25,255 nucleotides of DNA, from positions 1-25,255 of IMG/VR virus record IMGVR_UViG_3300031775_000036. One strand, 5' to 3'. Below the pieces are notes generated by a model. The model was not told the origin of the DNA, made no database searches, and was given only the letters and a program-made list of their open reading frames with translations. Shown here piece after piece: positions 19,901 through 25,255 of this stretch; within the stretch, counting starts at the first letter, position 1; each line of letters begins with the position of its first letter. The translations under genes and the position numbers were made by a program. Source of the stretch: a virus.

Positions 19901-21259
19901 AGAACTAAATAGCTGTTTTGCGTGCTTTCTTCCCCAGCCAAGAAACGCACCGGGATAAAATATAGACATCCCCACTTCTGCCGCCAACTTCGGACCTTCC
20001 TGCAAGGGAGCAACCTCTTCTACATACATCGCTCCAAGCGGCGTCCATGCGGTGCCAATTAATGCTTCCCCGGCAAGATATTTTTTGGGGTTCCTAAGAA
20101 AATGTTCCCCCGTTGCTTTTGCCCCTTTTGCCCCCGCCGCCACAAAATCTCTTCCGACTCCGTAAACTGAGGCGGGAACGGCACCCACGGCTGCTCCAGC
20201 AGCTTGAGCCTTGGCGGCTCCGTACCTTCTTGCCTTGTTCCACATTCGAGTTAAAAAGGGGCTAACCGGTCCCGGTGCCACCTTGGGAAGAGGGGATAAA
20301 GCCAAGGCCTGTCCCATTTTTGTCACGTTGTCCGTAACTACAAGGGGCGCTATTTGAGGCATATGCGCGAGGCCTTTTGCCATTAAGGCACTAAGCGGGT
20401 AGACCCCTCCGGCCAAAAGGCCCGCCGTTCTTCCCGCCTCATATGACGTATAGTCTTCTAAAGGTAATTCCGGGTAAGCCCCCTCTTCTTTTTCACGAAG
20501 AACGGCAGAAAGTTCCGCTGCGCCTAACGCAGATCCCACCAAAGCACTTACATAACCAAGACCCTTCGCAGTTTTACCCACAAGTCGGGCTGTGCGCCCT
20601 ACCGGGGTACCCGAAAATACGGCAGAGGCGGCTTCTTTTGCTTTTGGCGCAAGGTTTAACGCCCGTTGCATTAAAGTGGGTTTGCTCGTGACGGAAGCTG
20701 CCCCACTGGGTGCTACCGTAATTACTTGTGGAATAGGCCCCGCTGCTTTAGCCCCATAGGCCATAGCCCCTTTTCCCGCTTCCGCTGCCACTTGTGCCGC
20801 GCCACGTGCGGCCTGCTTGCCCACCGAATAAATGGCGGGGACTGCTTTCGCGGCGGCGGCAACGCCAACCCCCGCCGCAAGGGCTTCCGGGGCTTCTTGC
20901 TTGAACCCTAAAAAAGCAGAACCGGCACGCCCCTGTGATTCTATTCCGGTCAATTTAGTTATAATATCGTCGTAAGAAAACCCGGCGTTTAAAGCGCGGT
21001 CTAGGTCAAAATCAGTTTCTCCAGCTAACCGGACTGCGATCTTTTCCTTGGCTTCTAGTTCACCATCGCCTTTTAATCGTAGCGAAGAATAAGCGCGTCT
21101 TGTGTCGAAATTTTCAACAAACCGTGCCCCTGTCTTGCTAACCCCAATAATAGGTCGTGTAGATTGAGGCGTCTCTGACGTGACAGAAGCTGCTTTTTTT
21201 AAAAACTCATCTTTTTCTAAAATAAGCGACGGATCAAATATGTCTTGCGGTGAAGCCAT
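16904..21259 (-). CDS. giant putative internal virion/ejection protein
   Basis: A 1451-residue protein from ATG 21259, five nt after the upstream stop; ribosome site weak. No enzymatic motif was recognised. The N-terminal ~450 residues alternate Ala/Gly-rich hydrophobic stretches (PEALAAGVGVAAAAKAVPAI, VSALVGSALGAAELS, AGRTAGLLAGGVYPLSALM) that could enter membranes or line a channel. The rest is long helical, with a coiled-coil-like region near 690-830, and ends in a Pro/Ala/Ser-rich tail. Giant helical proteins with membrane-active N-termini beside coiled-coil partners are typical podovirus internal proteins injected with DNA. A tail-tape or other virion role is possible. The TAG stop overlaps that of the SNF2 gene. 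Confidence 0.85.
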   Translation of the reverse strand: MASPQDIFDPSLILEKDEFLKKAASVTSETPQSTRPIIGVSKTGARFVENFDTRRAYSSLRLKGDGELEAKEKIAVRLAGETDFDLDRALNAGFSYDDIITKLTGIESQGRAGSAFLGFKQEAPEALAAGVGVAAAAKAVPAIYSVGKQAARGAAQVAAEAGKGAMAYGAKAAGPIPQVITVAPSGAASVTSKPTLMQRALNLAPKAKEAASAVFSGTPVGRTARLVGKTAKGLGYVSALVGSALGAAELSAVLREKEEGAYPELPLEDYTSYEAGRTAGLLAGGVYPLSALMAKGLAHMPQIAPLVVTDNVTKMGQALALSPLPKVAPGPVSPFLTRMWNKARRYGAAKAQAAGAAVGAVPASVYGVGRDFVAAGAKGAKATGEHFLRNPKKYLAGEALIGTAWTPLGAMYVEEVAPLQEGPKLAAEVGMSIFYPGAFLGWGRKHAKQLFSSFGPGAREQRAADYLTGLFSELNKGGINESPEEFLKVLTAAQFKDAQGNIVELTPSQLTGSSTFKILEKYLAKTGTTYSEVQKRAAKEGHEALAGLVESLISHRKAGPVHLAADLEREMTAHTFTNWLNDNLSKAVTETEALAARSGATPGEIRRFFSAQVHTGLRDALEDARSIERGLYAKLDQKAPVVAENIAAAWASELPNLLKEGLTYKDIVGSGVPSFIKNQMHPIRRQYDALVNQSKTADQKITNLQQEIEKLAERGGKENRLQQAASNYLDGSELKDLNELDKLYAAEDAFKLSIDKGGVPGMYKPTPRSKERPLPNSIDRKRVASIFNKRIKIEQARNQQDELAQELLELAPTGLDDLPGLQESNLGELMNFRSEMLAYIRNRGAGEAVNYNTVRIYGDLADAALLDMGIAGNIDEAGNIINRTLEDMSENQINLLKAHTFSKELHDTFTRAVGGELGILKSTGEYRKPPELALMELFRGGADEVYLHHKELEKALTIVDYAARGTDKLGTFGSFSKLLTKEARRRASVNDATKAFVRQAFMDDVVKNIDEVNPATGQSIEAFVIDDKAFDAFMKEYEEVFSLQGLKELKADFEVPQRRDTLLRAYASNDPKLLDIDPRTGGYAKLGDSAEGLKIGEYWKNVERQNVWSRFLADENPTKVVAEILSESNKNTLRDYKNIVKLAKTHKARNTQEAFRDSIIEYAMEKARTPEGYSLIKLRKVLYDTPLGNIRGQAPLMEALKRDGIVDKQFGDNFELLLTRMERVERAVEDGVDVSRLIQGGSPEYLLGLRVLGAGLGRQFAAKTGMGGTVQIPGAAATFAQQYFDRMPSIMIKDILTKAATPGKEGTELLTALLKKGRSKTEEEAAIGFIGNAFSKILGVPIIALARRPLLAEDFVTPGQEVEEVFQEQSRTPQSRGPVGPLMEYVPRALESLTPPESPPMVPSLRSTAPAPAPQPTAQGTTPENRQRFAQMFPGDITSGLINQGIGSYRP

Positions 21260-21264
21260 TTTAT

Positions 21265-21963
21265 TTAAAGCCTAAAGAATTGGTCTAAATCATCCATGCT
21301 ATCTTCTTCTGGACCCGATATTTTACGTTCGTAAGCACTTACCAATTTGTCATATTCTCTTTGCAAAGCTCGCGCGGCAGATAAATCTCGCCTTGTTTGT
21401 ATCGTTTGTTTCCTGTCCAACTCCCCTGATTCCAGTTTTTCGGAAAGCAGGTTTCCTGCAAAATCCATTGTGCGGGAGGAAGTTTTAAATTGGTTTAAAG
21501 CGCGTCTATCGTTATATAAAAACTTTGCAGGGGGAACCTGTAATTGTTGTAAACGTATTTGAAGTTGAAGATTTTCTTTTCCCGAAATGGTTTTCATCAT
21601 TTCCGTAGTAGCAATCGTACTCAATGCGGAGATAGCCGGGATAAGCTCTTCTGCGGCTTCTGAAAAAGCCGGAAGGTCTGTGCCAATTAGTTCGTTTACG
21701 AGATCAGAAGCCTGATTCATAACCGTACTACCTAATGCACTTGCACCTGTGGCAGAGGTTAGATCCAAACCCGGAGACACCCCTAATAGACTAACGTCTT
21801 GCTCTTCTAAAGGATCGGGTAACACCACATTTAAATAATCTTGATAAGGCACCTCAGAATAGAACCGTTTATGAAGTTCCTTAGCTAACAGGTCCGAAGG
21901 CTCCTCCCCAAATTCTGGGTTACGCTCCTTAAATTCACGAATTGTCATAGTAGGTAACGGCAT
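21265..21963 (-). CDS. putative internal virion protein
   Basis: A 232-residue protein from ATG 21963, with AGGA about 9 nt upstream. Its first 45 residues, including IREFKERNPEFGEEPSDLLA and HKRFYSEVPYQDYLNV, resemble the N-terminal module seen on many phage virion proteins of ejection apparatus. The rest is helical: ISALSTIATTEMMKTI, then an Arg/Gln-rich coiled-coil, and an acidic DDLDQFFRL end. It lies between two giant virion proteins, so it is likely part of the same complex. Not otherwise recognised. Confidence 0.8.
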   Translation of the reverse strand: MPLPTMTIREFKERNPEFGEEPSDLLAKELHKRFYSEVPYQDYLNVVLPDPLEEQDVSLLGVSPGLDLTSATGASALGSTVMNQASDLVNELIGTDLPAFSEAAEELIPAISALSTIATTEMMKTISGKENLQLQIRLQQLQVPPAKFLYNDRRALNQFKTSSRTMDFAGNLLSEKLESGELDRKQTIQTRRDLSAARALQREYDKLVSAYERKISGPEEDSMDDLDQFFRL

Positions 21964-21976
21964 ATCAACAATCCTA

Positions 21977-24900
21977 TTAATTGAGGGGAGTTAGGCCTGC
22001 CCGTTCTTCTAATGCCGCGTATCTAGGATCCTTACGACTTAAATAGGGTGCTCTAAAGTTTGGATCATTGTCTCTACGCACAGCTATTGCGTCTAAAACA
22101 GGTCGCGGCAATAGCATACCCGGCACTTCTTGATTGAGTTGAGGATCCCATTTACTTTGAGTAGCCGAAGTTATATAGGCATTTAAATACGATTCCGTAT
22201 CAGCATCTAAAGTTCCCGCAGCATATCGATCCCAAAGATCTTTATTTCCAAACACATTACTCGTCCTTCCCAAGGCATCCTTTCCGCCAAAAGGGCCTTC
22301 CGTTAAATCTAAATCAGGCGTTCCCGTTTGTTTCATATATTCTAATGCGCTCAACATGTCCCAACGGGCCTTTTGCAGTTGCTGGCCCGTAACCGCAAGG
22401 CCATGAGATTTTTCAAACTGAAGTGTTTTTGCATCTAAGGCCGTCATAAACTGGTTATAGGATTGATCGCCCGCTTGTTCTTGAATGGCTCGCCTTAACC
22501 TATTCTCTTCTATTAGATCGTCTCGATTAAGTTGCATATCTTCCATAAATTCTTGTTTTAGCTTTATCAACTCGAACGCATCTTTTCGAACATCCTCTCG
22601 AAAGTCTTGTGTATCGTCCTCCACATCTTCGCGCCAATCTTGAAGATCTTCTTGCCAGTCAAAGTCTCGGTTGGCTTTAGCAACGTTATATTCCGTCAAT
22701 CGCTTCGCGGCGAGTGTGTCGTACGTTGTTCTATATTGTTGTAACTTAAACATGCCTTGCATCTGCCTGCTTTGTTGCGTTAAAGCCTGTTCGCCTCTTA
22801 TCAAATCTCTTTCTACTATCTGTCCAAAGGAATTGGCGCTTTGTTGCAAGGCATTTGTATGACTTACTTCGGCCAACCGTTCTTGAATGGCTCCCAAAAG
22901 ACCGCGCTCTTTTAGCTGTGTATTCATACGTTGGTTTGACAACATGGCAGTTAACTGGTTTTGTACATTTGAAAGCCGTGTTTGAAATTCTCGTGTGGTT
23001 TCATTTTCTAGTTTTGTAATTTTGGCGGCGAATTCCTCCCGACTTTTAAGGGCCGAAAAACCTATTTTTTGGCTGCGTTCTGATAGAGCGGCACTTCTCG
23101 TTGCGGTTTCTTCCCGTTCTGCTGCTTGTAGGGCAGAACTTTTTATCGCCAGTTGTTCTTGCCTTTGTTGAGCAATGCGCTCACCCATGGTTTTTGGAAC
23201 TTGGGAAAAAGCGGCGGCAAACTGGGCCGCAGGAGATCGTGAGGCAACATTCTCACCACCCGCACCGCGCCCACCTGCAAAGTTTAAGCCTGCCCCGGCA
23301 ATGTCAAACAGCATCTGAGATTTAGTAAAGTCTTTTTGATCCTGCCCAGAGCCTAAAAGGTCTTCATACAGCGGCAATCTTTCTTTAAACTGACGTTTTA
23401 AGCGCTCGGGATCCGCGTAGTTGGTCATTAGATCAAAACCGGGGTCTAAGCTGTCCATTGTTGGAAGGGTATATCCCTTCGGTGCGGTAACCGTTCCGGC
23501 TGTTACACGCTCTTCTTGTGGAATCATCCCCATTATATTTACGCGAGGATCCCGTATAGCTGTGTCCGGTGTGAGATAACGCCGTCGGGATTCTGGGGTA
23601 CTGCGCTGTCGATCTGGATCAAGATCTAAAAAATCGGTACCTATGGGCACCGGGGTCTTATACGCGTCTGGATTTACTACGAGTTCATCATCCCCGAAGC
23701 CTAACAAACCTTTTTTTTTACGGGTGACAGATGCAACGCTCCCCGGCTCATCTCTAAAAAGATTCGCAATGCTACCAAAAAAGCCGGGTTTTTCTACGCC
23801 TTGACCTACAGCAAAATGCTGTACGGGGCCGCCATAAGCAAAACGCTGTACAGGGCCGCCATAAGCCATTCCTCCGGGCGGGGGTGGCATCATCGCTCCG
23901 GGCGGTGGACCCATCATGGCTTCAGGGGGGAGCGCTTCCATTGCCGGTTGTGCACCAGCCATCATCAAATTTCCGAGGCCCTCTCCCATCGGAGTGGCTT
24001 CACCCTCTTCCGTCAGCATTTCGGCACTACTCGAAAATTCCTGCATCAGATTGCCTATACCACTGTCCACGGCACCCTGCTCTGTCATCATAATCGCAGG
24101 CTGTACCAAGGCTAAAACAGAAGGCGGCGTGGCCTCTGCATCCTGTTCGCCCACGATTTGGGCGAGTTCGTCATACCGTTGCTCAAGGGGTACGTCTGTT
24201 CCACGAAGCGCGTTTATTAACTCTTCGGGATCTTCTGCCATGTCTACCGCAGATAACGTGTCGTTGACGTACTCACGGCCCACGTCTTCCATTCGGTTTG
24301 ATACGGCCCCTTCGGCTTGGTTTAGGATCTCTGGGGCTTTCGATATTAACGCATCCATGCCCGCAGGCCCTGCTTGTGGGGGAGGCATCATTGCCTGCGG
24401 CGGCATTCCCTGCGGCGGCATTCCCTGTGGAGGCATCATTGCCTGCGGCGGCATGACAGGACCACCAGCCTGCATTTCTAAAGGAGCCTCTTCCTGTACA
24501 GAGGCGTCAACTGTTTCTAAGGCATCTTCAACAGACATGCCTTGATCAACCAAGGCTTTTACCTGTGCCTTTTGTTCCGGGGGTAAAAGGGCCAAGGCTT
24601 CTTGTTCTTGTCGTCCCGATGAAGTAAGGGCGTGGTATCCCAAAAGTGCGGCCCCCGACCCAAGAGCCGCAGGAGTGGATTTGAGCGCTAATGCCCCCGC
24701 CCCAAGCGCCGCAAGACCCCCCAACGCAAAATGTTGTACGGGGAACTCAAGCGGTCGCAGAGGAGCGAAACGCTCACTGTCACCAGCCTGCATTTCTAAA
24801 GGAGCCTCTTCCTGTGCCGGTGCAGTGGCTCTTTCCAATGCTTCTTCAAGCGAAAGGCCCTGATCGATCAAATAGGCTACATAAGAGCGTGTTTCTGGGT

Positions 24901-25246
24901 CCAGTTGTGCCAACACATCCTCTGGAGAATCCGTGAGAGCGTCATAAGCTAAAGGAATACCCACGGTTGCTCCAAGAACATAAGGGTTCACTGCAAAACG
25001 TCCTGCTGCGCCCGCAACACGACCCGCTTTTCCTAACAGAGATCCTAAACCGCTTTTTCCTGCGGGTGTTGCCCCGATCCTTGTCCTTCTAAAAAGCTCA
25101 TCTGAAGACTGCGTAGGTACGGGTAAATTAGGACTTCCGAAACCGCCGGGGGGTGCATTCACTGGACCTGCACCAACGCCGCCGGGGGGTACGCCACGTA
25201 GGCGTTCCATAAGTCCTTTTCCACGTTCAAGGGCTTCGCCTGCCAT
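21977..25246 (-). CDS. low-complexity virion protein with coiled coil (5' end probably outside window)
   Basis: At least 1089 residues. ATG 25246 has no ribosome site and the frame is open to the window edge, so the gene likely begins further right. Residues ~85-261 contain a duplicated module about 106 residues apart, each with a hydrophobic Ala/Gly segment, an LDPE/LPPE-x-x-x-V-x-x-L-[IV]-DQG helix and QEEAPLEMQAG. Then come Pro-Met-Gln repeats (PPQGMPPQGMPPQAMMPP), 'PVQxFAxGG' repeats and a structured part. About residues 650-920 form a long charged coiled coil. The design resembles virion or ejection proteins of uncultured marine phages, possibly the head-tail connector or DNA-injection machinery. 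No lysozyme or transglycosylase motif was seen. Exact role unknown. Confidence 0.82.
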   Translation of the reverse strand: MAGEALERGKGLMERLRGVPPGGVGAGPVNAPPGGFGSPNLPVPTQSSDELFRRTRIGATPAGKSGLGSLLGKAGRVAGAAGRFAVNPYVLGATVGIPLAYDALTDSPEDVLAQLDPETRSYVAYLIDQGLSLEEALERATAPAQEEAPLEMQAGDSERFAPLRPLEFPVQHFALGGLAALGAGALALKSTPAALGSGAALLGYHALTSSGRQEQEALALLPPEQKAQVKALVDQGMSVEDALETVDASVQEEAPLEMQAGGPVMPPQAMMPPQGMPPQGMPPQAMMPPPQAGPAGMDALISKAPEILNQAEGAVSNRMEDVGREYVNDTLSAVDMAEDPEELINALRGTDVPLEQRYDELAQIVGEQDAEATPPSVLALVQPAIMMTEQGAVDSGIGNLMQEFSSSAEMLTEEGEATPMGEGLGNLMMAGAQPAMEALPPEAMMGPPPGAMMPPPPGGMAYGGPVQRFAYGGPVQHFAVGQGVEKPGFFGSIANLFRDEPGSVASVTRKKKGLLGFGDDELVVNPDAYKTPVPIGTDFLDLDPDRQRSTPESRRRYLTPDTAIRDPRVNIMGMIPQEERVTAGTVTAPKGYTLPTMDSLDPGFDLMTNYADPERLKRQFKERLPLYEDLLGSGQDQKDFTKSQMLFDIAGAGLNFAGGRGAGGENVASRSPAAQFAAAFSQVPKTMGERIAQQRQEQLAIKSSALQAAEREETATRSAALSERSQKIGFSALKSREEFAAKITKLENETTREFQTRLSNVQNQLTAMLSNQRMNTQLKERGLLGAIQERLAEVSHTNALQQSANSFGQIVERDLIRGEQALTQQSRQMQGMFKLQQYRTTYDTLAAKRLTEYNVAKANRDFDWQEDLQDWREDVEDDTQDFREDVRKDAFELIKLKQEFMEDMQLNRDDLIEENRLRRAIQEQAGDQSYNQFMTALDAKTLQFEKSHGLAVTGQQLQKARWDMLSALEYMKQTGTPDLDLTEGPFGGKDALGRTSNVFGNKDLWDRYAAGTLDADTESYLNAYITSATQSKWDPQLNQEVPGMLLPRPVLDAIAVRRDNDPNFRAPYLSRKDPRYAALEERAGLTPLN
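23811..23864 (-). repeat. two tandem 27-bp coding repeats
   Basis: Copies at 23811-23837 and 23838-23864 differ at two positions and encode the repeat 'FAYGGPVQ(R/H)'. A further diverged copy of the first 18 bases is at 24726-24743. Confidence 0.9.
24381..24454 (-). repeat. Pro-Met-Gln coding repeats
   Basis: A 26-bp unit at 24381-24406 is repeated exactly at 24429-24454, with two 15-bp units (24407-24421 and 24422-24436) between. They encode (MMPPQA/GMPPQ) repeats, low-complexity and prone to length change. Confidence 0.9.
24463..24815 (-). repeat. perfect 35-bp direct repeat of the duplicated module
   Basis: Positions 24463-24497 and 24781-24815 are identical over 35 bp and 318 bp (106 codons) apart. 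They encode the QEEAPLEMQAG ends of both module copies. Perfect identity here against diverged flanks suggests recent duplication or gene conversion. Confidence 0.92.
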
Positions 25247-25255
25247 GCCTTTTCC

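Noticed and set aside
21977-25246. Collagen-like tail fibre
   Set aside because: The Pro-Met-Gln repeats lack regular Gly-X-Y spacing, and the long charged coiled coil and neighbours fit an internal or ejection protein better.
1-25255. tRNA or rRNA genes
   Set aside because: No cloverleaf-compatible sequence was recognised in the gaps by eye; a tRNA scan was not possible, so a cryptic one inside a gene is not excluded.

Overview
The window looks like part of the genome of a tailed double-stranded DNA phage, probably with podovirus-like ejection proteins. It has a dense leftward (minus-strand) gene array with ATGA, TGATG and GTGA start/stop overlaps. It encodes a family A DNA polymerase, an AEP-type primase, a UvrD-like helicase, an SSB-like protein with an acidic tail, a SNF2-type helicase and a terminase small subunit, and at the right end three leftward genes for what look like virion or ejection proteins. 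The long low-complexity virion proteins resemble those common in uncultured marine phages, but host and habitat are weak inferences. No integrase, RNA polymerase, large terminase, portal, capsid, tRNA or CRISPR array was found. Two good sigma70-like promoters suggest the host RNA polymerase is used at least in part.

Layout, left to right. (1) 1-293: a GC-rich tandem-repeat block ending in a leftward terminator. (2) 294-2471: two stand-alone leftward genes, a Cys-rich Gp88/DUF7227-like protein and a DUF932 protein, each with its own terminator and sharing an upstream 11-bp motif. (3) 2499-4455: a leftward operon of terminase small subunit, VRR-NUC-like nuclease and four small proteins. (4) 4456-4888: an AT-rich intergenic region with direct repeats, nested inverted repeats and 9-bp iterons, a candidate origin or regulatory hub. 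(5) 4889-6414: a rightward cassette coding for a GHKL ATPase fused to a C-terminal HExxH metallopeptidase-like domain, with its own terminator. (6) 6413-8407: small leftward genes (Zn-binding proteins, DUF3310, a ribbon-helix-helix protein) and one tiny rightward membrane protein.

(7) 8468-15334: the replication module, transcribed leftward in the order conserved early protein, SSB-like protein, primase, SF1 helicase, HTH protein, DNA polymerase. Four of its five gene junctions overlap (TAATG, TGATG, ATGA, ATGA). The polymerase has Leu at the position equivalent to E. coli Phe762, which published work on environmental phages links to temperate or slower-replicating phages. (8) 15438-16907: a rightward SNF2 helicase, divergent from the replication operon and convergent with the structural block; its stop codon shares a CTAG with the stop of the neighbouring gene. 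(9) 16904-25246: a leftward block of three large putative ejection/internal virion proteins. The 1089-residue one has internal duplications, Pro-Met-Gln repeats and a long coiled coil, and probably continues past the right edge.

Most notable: the isolated ATPase-metallopeptidase fusion in its moron-like cassette; the iteron and inverted-repeat region beside it; the Leu762 polymerase working with an AEP primase and UvrD-like helicase rather than a DnaB-type helicase; and recurrent terminators with nearly the same stem that bound insert-like single-gene units.
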